A stretch of DNA of 64,000 nt from positions 2,790,001 through 2,854,000 of the forward strand of contig NZ_JASGJD010000001.1 in assembly GCF_047601505.1 (NCBI RefSeq), in the 5' to 3' direction. Shown here one piece after another: positions 55,301 through 64,000 of the stretch. A program made the translations under genes and the position numbers. A model generated the notes under the pieces. The model was not told the DNA's origin, made no database searches, and saw only the letters and a program-made list of their open reading frames with translations. Each line of letters starts with the position of its first letter. The first letter of the stretch is position 1. This DNA comes from Cloacibacterium sp047601505 (GTDB taxonomy: Bacteria; Bacteroidota; Bacteroidia; Flavobacteriales; Weeksellaceae).

Positions 55301-58300
55301 AGTATCTTTGGGATACACAACAACGTAAGGATGGCACTCCCGTACCACATGTTTGTTGTGAATTGCTTTCATTTTTCAGTATCTTTGGGATACACAACAA
55401 CTAGATTTAAGTTGGTTTGGTTTTCCAGCTAGTTGTGAATTGCTTTCATTTTTCAGTATCTTTGGGATACACAACAACATTCAAGAACATGAAGACACGT
55501 TTATTACCGTTGTGAATTGCTTTCATTTTTCAGTATCTTTGGGATACACAACAACATTCAAGAACATGAAGACACGTTTATTACCGTTGTGAATTGCTTT
55601 CATTTTTCAGTATCTTTGGGATACACAACAACTAGATTTAAGTTGGTTTGGTTTTCCAGCTAGTTGTGAATTGCTTTCATTTTTCAGTATCTTTGGGATA
55701 CACAACAACAATATTTTTATATTGTATGCAGCATTATTTGTTGTGAATTGCTTTCATTTTTCAGTATCTTTGGGATACACAACAACATTTATAGAACACA
55801 CCCCGTATAAATTATTGTTGTGAATTGCTTTCATTTTTCAGTATCTTTGGGATACACAACAACAATATTTTTATATTGTATGCAGCATTATTTGTTGTGA
55901 ATTGCTTTCATTTTTCAGTATCTTTGGGATACACAACAACGCATTCAAGAACATGAAGACACGTTTATTAGTTGTGAATTGCTTTCATTTTTCAGTATCT
56001 TTGGGATACACAACAACTTGCGGTTGCCACTGTAATCTCACTATTCAGTTGTGAATTGCTTTCATTTTTCAGTATCTTTGGGATACACAACAACTTAATT
56101 CTGGTTATAGAACGCCAGCACATAGTTGTGAATTGCTTTCATTTTTCAGTATCTTTGGGATACACAACAACACGTTTTTGGTGATACTTATTTTCCAAGT
56201 GGTTGTGAATTGCTTTCATTTTTCAGTATCTTTGGGATACACAACAACTAGCGGTAGATTGTCCCGTTGAAGGATTGAGTTGTGAATTGCTTTCATTTTT
56301 CAGTATCTTTGGGATACACAACAACTTTTCTTTTTTTTTTGTATCGCTCCATTACGTTGTGAATTGCTTTCATTTTTCAGTATCTTTGGGATACACAACA
56401 ACGATTGCGGTTGCCACCTTAATATCATTATTGTTGTGAATTGCTTTCATTTTTCAGTATCTTTGGGATACACAACAACGTAAAGATGGCACTCCCGTGC
56501 CTCTTGTTTGTTGTGAATTGCTTTCATTTTTCAGTATCTTTGGGATACACAACAACTCTAGTAATATAGTCTATAGAACCCACCAGGTTGTGAATTGCTT
56601 TCATTTTTCAGTATCTTTGGGATACACAACAACAATTGTTAAAAAATTAAACCCTCTAAAACTGTTGTGAATTGCTTTCATTTTTCAGTATCTTTGGGAT
56701 ACACAACAACAACCCAACACATAGTTATATCAGAAGGTAAGTTGTGAATTGCTTTCATTTTTCAGTATCTTTGGGATACACAACAACGAACTTTCAAACA
56801 AAGAACTGCTAAAGCTTGTTGTGAATTGCTTTCATTTTTCAGTATCTTTGGGATACACAACAACGACGCTGCCGATTCTTTCATTGTTCAAGGCGTTGTG
56901 AATTGCTTTCATTTTTCAGTATCTTTGGGATACACAACAACATACAGTTTATGACGCCTAGAGAGTTTGTTGTTGTGAATTGCTTTCATTTTTCAGTATC
57001 TTTGGGATACACAACAACTTATTGTTTCGGCAAATATTCGCAATTCTTGTTGTGAATTGCTTTCATTTTTCAGTATCTTTGGGATACACAACAACGTCTC
57101 CCATTTTTCATACTTCAAATATACAGTTGTGAATTGCTTTCATTTTTCAGTATCTTTGGGATACACAACAACGATATTGATTGTGTTGTTTCTATTGATT
57201 GTGTTGTGAATTGCTTTCATTTTTCAGTATCTTTGGGATACACAACAACTATAGAAAATAATCTACAGAGGAGCTTGGTGTTGTGAATTGCTTTCATTTT
57301 TCAGTATCTTTGGGATACACAACAACATTTGAATTTAACGAATCAGAATATTATACGTTGTGAATTGCTTTCATTTTTCAGTATCTTTGGGATACACAAC
57401 AACATAGTTAAATTATGTTTTGATAGTGATACCGTTGTGAATTGCTTTCATTTTTCAGTATCTTTGGGATACACAACAACGAACAATAAATACATTAATA
57501 AAAAACAATGGTTGTGAATTGCTTTCATTTTTCAGTATCTTTGGGATACACAACAACTTTAGAAAAACAATTTAAAGATAATTAACAGTTGTGAATTGCT
57601 TTCATTTTTCAGTATCTTTGGGATACACAACAACACATTCTATCTCCCATTCAGTTGCTAACTTGTTGTGAATTGCTTTCATTTTTCAGTATCTTTGGGA
57701 TACACAACAACTTTACAGTAAAATTAAACTTGGTATCTTGGGTTGTGAATTGCTTTCATTTTTCAGTATCTTTGGGATACACAACAACTTGGTATTGTTT
57801 TAGATGAAAGTTCTATTTGTTGTGAATTGCTTTCATTTTTCAGTATCTTTGGGATACACAACAACTTGTCTATTGGATTAATTCAATGAAAAACAGTTGT
57901 GAATTGCTTTCATTTTTCAGTATCTTTGGGATACACAACAACGGTTTATATACGCTCTTTTCTTGGAATAGTGTTGTGAATTGCTTTCATTTTTCAGTAT
58001 CTTTGGGATACACAACAACCTCCTGATGCCAATGCCGATGAGCTTATCAGTTGTGAATTGCTTTCATTTTTCAGTATCTTTGGGATACACAACAACTATT
58101 AAATTAAATTACTATATTTGAATATTGTTGTGAATTGCTTTCATTTTTCAGTATCTTTGGGATACACAACAACAAAAAAAAGAGACTATTAGAGATAAAA
58201 TGTGTTGTGAATTGCTTTCATTTTTCAGTATCTTTGGGATACACAACAACTTGCGACCGTATCGGCGACACGGGCGTTTCGTTGTGAATTGCTTTCATTT

Positions 58301-60945
58301 TTCAGTATCTTTGGGATACACAACAACATGGCTTCATAGACATCTACGAACAAATGTGTTGTGAATTGCTTTCATTTTTCAGTATCTTTGGGATACACAA
58401 CAACACGTTTTTGGTGATACTTATTTTCCAAGTGGTTGTGAATTGCTTTCATTTTTCAGTATCTTTGGGATACACAACAACGTAAGGATGGCACTCCCGT
58501 ACCACATGTTTGTTGTGAATTGCTTTCATTTTTCAGTATCTTTGGGATACACAACAACTAGATTTAAGTTGGTTTGGTTTTCCAGCTAGTTGTGAATTGC
58601 TTTCATTTTTCAGTATCTTTGGGATACACAACAACATTCAAGAACATGAAGACACGTTTATTACCGTTGTGAATTGCTTTCATTTTTCAGTATCTTTGGG
58701 ATACACAACAACATTCAAGAACATGAAGACACGTTTATTACCGTTGTGAATTGCTTTCATTTTTCAGTATCTTTGGGATACACAACAACTAGATTTAAGT
58801 TGGTTTGGTTTTCCAGCTAGTTGTGAATTGCTTTCATTTTTCAGTATCTTTGGGATACACAACAACAATATTTTTATATTGTATGCAGCATTATTTGTTG
58901 TGAATTGCTTTCATTTTTCAGTATCTTTGGGATACACAACAACATTTATAGAACACACCCCGTATAAATTATTGTTGTGAATTGCTTTCATTTTTCAGTA
59001 TCTTTGGGATACACAACAACAATATTTTTATATTGTATGCAGCATTATTTGTTGTGAATTGCTTTCATTTTTCAGTATCTTTGGGATACACAACAACGCA
59101 TTCAAGAACATGAAGACACGTTTATTAGTTGTGAATTGCTTTCATTTTTCAGTATCTTTGGGATACACAACAACTTGCGGTTGCCACTGTAATCTCACTA
59201 TTCAGTTGTGAATTGCTTTCATTTTTCAGTATCTTTGGGATACACAACAACTTCCGCCAAACATCCTTACTCTGGCTAGTGGTTGTGAATTGCTTTCATT
59301 TTTCAGTATCTTTGGGATACACAACAACTTAATTCTGGTTATAGAACGCCAGCACATAGTTGTGAATTGCTTTCATTTTTCAGTATCTTTGGGATACACA
59401 ACAACACGTTTTTGGTGATACTTATTTTCCAAGTGGTTGTGAATTGCTTTCATTTTTCAGTATCTTTGGGATACACAACAACTAGCGGTAGATTGTCCCG
59501 TTGAAGGATTGAGTTGTGAATTGCTTTCATTTTTCAGTATCTTTGGGATACACAACAACTTTTCTTTTTTTTTTGTATCGCTCCATTACGTTGTGAATTG
59601 CTTTCATTTTTCAGTATCTTTGGGATACACAACAACGTAAAGATGGCACTCCCGTGCCTCTTGTTTGTTGTGAATTGCTTTCATTTTTCAGTATCTTTGG
59701 GATACACAACAACGATTGCGGTTGCCACCTTAATATCATTATTGTTGTGAATTGCTTTCATTTTTCAGTATCTTTGGGATACACAACAACGATTGCGGTT
59801 GCCACCTTAATATCATTATTGTTGTGAATTGCTTTCATTTTTCAGTATCTTTGGGATACACAACAACACGTTGCTAAGTTTGGTGCCGTAGCAGTTGGTT
59901 GTGAATTGCTTTCATTTTTCAGTATCTTTGGGATACACAACAACATTCATTATCACATAATAACAGATAGTTTTGTTGTGAATTGCTTTCATTTTTCAGT
60001 ATCTTTGGGATACACAACAACTGCGCAAGTTTTCTAAAGCTCCTATCCATGGTTGTGAATTGCTTTCATTTTTCAGTATCTTTGGGATACACAACAACTA
60101 AAATAAAACCCACCACGTAAAAATTATTGTTGTGAATTGCTTTCATTTTTCAGTATCTTTGGGATACACAACAACTAAAAAAATCTTGCGGTATATGCAA
60201 AATGCGTTGTGAATTGCTTTCATTTTTCAGTATCTTTGGGATACACAACAACGATATTAGAGGGCATTTGGAACTGTTTTAAGTTGTGAATTGCTTTCAT
60301 TTTTCAGTATCTTTGGGATACACAACAACATTGTAAATTAAGTATATAGAACCCCCACCGTTGTGAATTGCTTTCATTTTTCAGTATCTTTGGGATACAC
60401 AACAACATAACGGAATATTTCCAATAAGGTACATCAGTTGTGAATTGCTTTCATTTTTCAGTATCTTTGGGATACACAACAACACCATATTACCACCCTA
60501 TAAGAGCGGAATGGTTGTGAATTGCTTTCATTTTTCAGTATCTTTGGGATACACAACAACCTTTCTCAGCGCGTTTCTTCCGCTTCGCTCGTTGTGAATT
60601 GCTTTCATTTTTCAGTATCTTTGGGATACACAACAACTTTGGTACAATTATTCTTTTCAAGTCTTAAGTTGTGAATTGCTTTCATTTTTCAGTATCTTTG
60701 GGATACACAACAACTTACTGTTTTCACAGTAATTTGTTAATTGTGTTGTGAATTGCTTTCATTTTTCAGTATCTTTGGGATACACAACAACAATGCTCCT
60801 CAACAACGCTTCAAAGTCGTGGTTGTGAATTGCTTTCATTTTTCAGTATCTTTGGGATACACAACAACGTGGATGGCTCATGGGTGGTGCAATGCCAAGT
60901 TGTGAATTGCTTTCATTTTTCAGTATCTTTGGGATACACAACAAC
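52353..60945 (+). CRISPR. Type II-C CRISPR array, 112 repeats and 111 spacers
   Basis: A 47-base repeat, beginning GTTGTGAATTGCTTTC and ending TTGGGATACACAACAAC, alternates with 30-base spacers (one of 29, at 53247-53275). The period is 77; span and period give 112 repeats and 111 spacers. All repeats I read were identical, including the first and last. Terminal GTTGTG/CACAAC are complementary, and GTATC-TTTGG-GATAC can pair inside. Only about 66 spacers are distinct: spacers 13-54 recur as 56-97 with few changes. Each repeat carries a promoter, so I assign the plus strand to crRNA. The cas genes adjoin at the right end. Confidence 0.97.
52354..52385 (+). promoter_or_regulatory. Promoter inside the CRISPR repeat (first repeat shown)
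   Basis: Repeat positions 2-4 are TTG and positions 26-33 are TATCTTTG, 21 bases apart. This equals the Bacteroidota promoter consensus (TTG, 19-21 bases, TAnnTTTG). Initiation would fall near the repeat end, so transcripts start just before each spacer. The same element occurs in every repeat of the array. Confidence 0.75.
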
Positions 60946-60955
60946 CTCAAAATTT

Positions 60956-60990
60956 AACCCTCTGTTTTTCAGAGGGTTTATTGTTATTTT
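60956..60990. terminator. Terminator between the array and cas2
   Basis: AACCCTCTG (60956-60964) pairs perfectly with CAGAGGGTT (60970-60978) around TTTTT, followed by TATTGTTATTTT. It begins 11 bases after the last repeat. On the plus strand it would end crRNA transcripts; on the minus strand it would end the cas operon. Confidence 0.75.
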
Positions 60991-61091
60991 AGAATTTACT
61001 TTTCTATTCATTTCTTAACTTGCATATTACTTTTAATGAGATTTTTATTTTCTATCGAAAAGACTGCTTCATACCTCGCAGTGACGGGTTG

Positions 61092-61430
61092 CTAAAAAAG
61101 TTCAAGCTGTTGAAAGGTTGGTGGTGGTTCTTCTTTATTTCGAGCGAAAAAGATTTCAATATCACCAAATTGTTTATCTGTTATGCACATAATGGCAACT
61201 TTTCCTGCTTTGGGCAGCATCATTTTTACTCTTCTAATGTGTACCTCTGCGTTCTCTCTACTTGGGCAATGCCGTACATACATAGAGAACTGAAAAAGCG
61301 TAAACCCATCATCAATAAGCCCTTTACGGAATTTATTAGCATCCCGCATATTAGTTTTGGTCTCCGTTGGAAGGTCGTATAATACTAAAACCCACATAAT
61401 TCGGTAGGCATTAAACCTTTCGGCGTTCAT
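61092..61430 (-). CDS. cas2: Cas2, CRISPR adaptation endonuclease-fold protein
   Basis: 112 residues with a ferredoxin fold. The first strand WVLVLYDLPTET carries the conserved Asp; the middle GFTLFQFSMYVRHCPSR matches Cas2 of type II systems. It forms the central dimer of the Cas1-Cas2 spacer integrase. It is the last cas gene and lies 51 bases after cas1 and 146 bases from the array. No csn2 or cas4 follows, consistent with subtype II-C. Confidence 0.95.
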   Translation of the reverse strand: MNAERFNAYRIMWVLVLYDLPTETKTNMRDANKFRKGLIDDGFTLFQFSMYVRHCPSRENAEVHIRRVKMMLPKAGKVAIMCITDKQFGDIEIFFARNKEEPPPTFQQLELF

Positions 61431-61481
61431 ATTTTTATTTGTAAAATGTACAACGTAAAAAATAAAATGTATTTCTTCTGA

Positions 61482-62375
61482 CTATACTAATTCAGGATAA
61501 GAAATCAATCTTTTTTCACCCGTATAACATTTGTACAGAGAAGAAGTTGTTGTTTTTATCGCCACCATTAGAGGTCTTGTTTTTTCGTCAATTCTTACAT
61601 CTTTGGTAGCAATTTGCAAAACATGAGCTTTAAACTCTTTAGTCAGCTCTTCAGAATCAGGATGCAGAATTAACCAATCCATCACCAATTGATCTACAAA
61701 CGGACGATAAGGTTCCATCAAATCATCAGCAAGGCAATAAGGATTGTATTTGTTTTTATGAAAAATTCCTAGCACTGGCAACAATCCTGTTTCCACAATA
61801 GCTCTTGCTACAATACTCCTTAAGACAGCATATCCAAAATTAAAAAATTGATTGGGCGAATCTCCAAACCTTTGTCTCAGAAAATCAAGACTGATGAGAT
61901 ATTTCCAATAATGCTGCGCCGCAATGCCTTCCATATTGGTAATATCTCCACTTTTTACATTTTTTTGATAATCAATCATCGGTTCGTAATAATTGCCTAA
62001 CCTCAACAATACTTCTTTTTGATTTTCAATCTTGCATTCTACAGTCTGTTTCCACAATTGTTTTTTTAGAGGCTCGCTGGCTTCCAATTGATCTTTTACC
62101 CTATCCGAATGCTCTGTATGACCATACAAAGGCAACATAATACCATGTGGAAGATGATGTGCATCACAACTTACCACCACTACATTGTTTCCCATCATCT
62201 TTTGAATGAGTTGATGAGAAAGGGTAATCTGAAAATGATCCAACATCAACAATCCTAAATCTTCTACAGGAATACTTCCTTTTTCTGCCTTGGTCTCGGG
62301 GCAAAGTATTTTCATCTGCTCATCTTTAAGTTTGAGATAAGCAGGATTGCCAATGTAGATGGAGCGGGTGATCAT
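61482..62375 (-). CDS. cas1: Cas1, CRISPR spacer integrase
   Basis: 297 residues. The N-terminal beta domain starts MITRSIYIGNPAYLKLKDEQ. The catalytic metal ligands of the helical domain are Glu149 (NMEGIAAQHYW), His206 (GIFHKNKYNPYCLADDL) and Asp217 or Asp218, with Glu221 next. It is a type II Cas1, integrating new spacers with Cas2. It follows cas9 by seven bases. Confidence 0.96.
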   Translation of the reverse strand: MITRSIYIGNPAYLKLKDEQMKILCPETKAEKGSIPVEDLGLLMLDHFQITLSHQLIQKMMGNNVVVVSCDAHHLPHGIMLPLYGHTEHSDRVKDQLEASEPLKKQLWKQTVECKIENQKEVLLRLGNYYEPMIDYQKNVKSGDITNMEGIAAQHYWKYLISLDFLRQRFGDSPNQFFNFGYAVLRSIVARAIVETGLLPVLGIFHKNKYNPYCLADDLMEPYRPFVDQLVMDWLILHPDSEELTKEFKAHVLQIATKDVRIDEKTRPLMVAIKTTTSSLYKCYTGEKRLISYPELV

Positions 62376-62382
62376 AAGAACT

Positions 62383-64000
62383 TCATGCTTTTGAAATGTT
62401 ACCTAGACGGTCAATTTTCAGCCTAACAAAAGTATCTTTTATTGACCTCTTTTCATAGGAAGCTGTTTTAGAATCAAAAGATCCTGATAGTTTTTGTTTT
62501 TTTTCGTTCCAACTTAAATCCATTTCCTTTGGAAATATATGTTTAGCAAAAGAATTTTGGCTGAAGTATGCTGTTACTCCCGAAAAATCATTTGTATTGA
62601 ACAATCTTTTAATCTGATTAGTATTTAAATTATTAAAATCTATTACCAATGAATTTTCAATTTCATCAATAGTTGGTATATATATTAAATCAAGAGGTGT
62701 TAAAGTTTCTTTTAATACAAAACCGTCAGAGTTTCTTTCCGGCACTGCAGATAATCCTTGTTTTAATCTTTCAATCACAATGTCTAATTGAATAGTTTCA
62801 TACACCTTCTTTTTATTTTCATCTTCATAAATAGCAAAGTATAAATTTGGAGCTCCTTGTACATACTTTTTAACTCGATTTCCTTTCTGACCTAAAACAA
62901 ATCTACCTTTTCCTTTCTCATAAATTCTAACTTTACTTATTGGATGATGATATTTTCCATCATTATATTGATTGATATTATTATTTAAATCATCTATCCC
63001 CTCTGGAGAAAATGCAACTTCTGAATTATTATCCTTAGATTCAAGATACTTAAAAAGAATTTTTTGAATTCCAGTATCCGTTATCTTACCAATTTTTTCA
63101 GATGTAAAACTTGTATCCAAAAACTTTCTCGTTGCTGTCGTTATTTCATTTTTCCCAAGTTTAACCCAAGGTAAATCAACTTTTCCAGAAACTGTTTCTT
63201 CGTGCAGAGACTTTCTTATCGCCCAATTTATGCCTGTTTGCGCTACTCTTTCTTTAGTTTTCGCACCATCCTTTTCAACATATTTCTCAAAGTAATTTGT
63301 AGCCTTATTAATAACACGTAAGTTCTGTTTAAAGCTAACCACAATATTTTCTAAACTATTTTTAGCATCAACTGTAAAGTTTGCCCATGGTTTATTGAAA
63401 CTCCATTTATAGTTTTCTTTCGAGTCATCATTATATTTTTTATAGCATAAATTAGCTCTTAAATCATATCTAAGTGTTTGTTTTTCATCTTTTGACTTGC
63501 CTTTTCTTAAAGCATATTCATTATTCATATAGTTAACATGCTCTTTTGTCGCACAGGCAATCACCAAAGCATCCATAGCGTGGTGGCGATGGTCTATTCT
63601 TTTCTTAGAAAAACCTTTAGATAATTCGATTGGAACAGTTGGTAAAAACTTTTGATGATTTTCATTCCAAGCGGTGAAATCTGTTGAGTTTGTTAATTGA
63701 TTCATTCTCTCAAAACGAGGCAGAATCAAATCATTCCAAACATCATTCAAGCCCCAATCTTGCTTCAAAACAGTAGTAATCTTGCCATTTCCTGGTACAA
63801 TATTTTTAGAATTTACCCCCTCATCTGTACCGTCTTCAACACGCACAATATTAGAAAGCACTCCAGAGATATACTTACTGATATATCTAGTATCATTCAT
63901 CTGGCGCTCAATCATTTTCTCAGGTATTTCTTCTAACAGCAATTTTGCCTTTTTACTTCTGTTTTTAGCATAATGCTTTTTTACAAACTCTTCATATTCA
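62383..64000 (-). CDS. cas9: Cas9 effector, C-terminal part (5' end outside window)
   Basis: 539 residues are visible, the frame remaining open to the window edge (EYEEFVKKHYAKNRSKKAK precedes the part beginning LLLEEIPEKM). IERQMNDTRYISKYISGVL is the end of the HNH linker region. The RuvC-III motif is RIDHRHHAMDALVIACA, with the catalytic His and Asp. The remaining C-terminus is the wedge and PAM-interacting part. Type II-C Cas9 proteins of Bacteroidota are about 1400 residues, so RuvC-I, RuvC-II, the REC lobe and HNH lie outside. The TTG at 63942 is not the start. Confidence 0.95.
   Translation of the reverse strand, partial: EYEEFVKKHYAKNRSKKAKLLLEEIPEKMIERQMNDTRYISKYISGVLSNIVRVEDGTDEGVNSKNIVPGNGKITTVLKQDWGLNDVWNDLILPRFERMNQLTNSTDFTAWNENHQKFLPTVPIELSKGFSKKRIDHRHHAMDALVIACATKEHVNYMNNEYALRKGKSKDEKQTLRYDLRANLCYKKYNDDSKENYKWSFNKPWANFTVDAKNSLENIVVSFKQNLRVINKATNYFEKYVEKDGAKTKERVAQTGINWAIRKSLHEETVSGKVDLPWVKLGKNEITTATRKFLDTSFTSEKIGKITDTGIQKILFKYLESKDNNSEVAFSPEGIDDLNNNINQYNDGKYHHPISKVRIYEKGKGRFVLGQKGNRVKKYVQGAPNLYFAIYEDENKKKVYETIQLDIVIERLKQGLSAVPERNSDGFVLKETLTPLDLIYIPTIDEIENSLVIDFNNLNTNQIKRLFNTNDFSGVTAYFSQNSFAKHIFPKEMDLSWNEKKQKLSGSFDSKTASYEKRSIKDTFVRLKIDRLGNISKA

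Noticed and set aside
52353..60945. crRNA transcription on the minus strand, in line with the cas genes
   Set aside because: A full promoter match in the repeat is found only on the plus strand; I saw no comparable TTG and TAnnTTTG pair on the minus strand of the repeat.
61020..61382. 120-codon plus-strand frame over cas2
   Set aside because: It is a shadow of cas2 on the opposite strand and has no family features.

Overview
The window is AT-rich DNA from a member of the Bacteroidota, most likely the class Flavobacteriia (Weeksellaceae-like). The evidence is the many TAnnTTTG-type -7 promoter boxes, an Oar-type TonB receptor, LamB-like and TolC-like outer-membrane proteins, an IS982 element, a type II-C CRISPR system with 47-base repeats, and mostly TAA stop codons. 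The genus cannot be fixed from the sequence alone.

Layout. 1-1142: the end of uvrA, a gap with three terminator-like hairpins, and tRNA-Arg(CCU). 1.2-9.4 kb: a lipoprotein M28 peptidase, a 41-base tandem repeat, then an RND efflux operon on the minus strand (outer-membrane factor, adaptor, pump, PII-like protein, DUF2892 protein). 9.4-20.6 kb: a truncated gene, then a chain of small redox and stress genes (GNAT, LysR/EamA pair, aldo/keto reductase, AraC, SDR, AraC, MdaB-like, DJ-1-like, Crp-like, outer-membrane barrel). 20.6-26.2 kb: a sugar-use operon (LacI regulator, PfkB kinase, MFS permease, carbohydrate porin, sugar epimerase/isomerase) with two matching LacI-type operators. 27.3-28.3 kb: an IS982 element. 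28.7-40.2 kb: a plus-strand redox gene island with three exported aldo/keto reductases, a lipoprotein flavodoxin, a cytosolic aldo/keto reductase, a cupin-carboxymuconolactone decarboxylase fusion, two zinc alcohol dehydrogenases and an NAD(P)-binding protein. Four genes in it are broken: two by in-frame TAG codons, one by a one-base loss in a T run, and one by 5' loss plus a frameshift. 40.9-47.2 kb: a second RND system (regulator, AcrA, AcrB, OprM-like). 47.2-52.0 kb: GNAT, a glycerophosphodiesterase and an Oar-like receptor.

52.3-64.0 kb: a type II-C CRISPR-Cas locus, with cas9 (C-terminal part), cas1 and cas2 on the minus strand and a large array between cas2 and the Oar receptor gene. 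By my count the array has 112 repeats and 111 spacers over 8.6 kb. Each repeat carries a complete Bacteroidota-type promoter pointing along the plus strand, so each spacer is probably transcribed from its own repeat, against the direction of the cas genes. The middle of the array is a duplication of about 43 units with later small gains and losses. Several spacer pairs are shifted or diverged versions of the same target. This array is the most unusual feature of the window.

Many short open frames on the opposite strand of real genes were judged to be shadows and left out.
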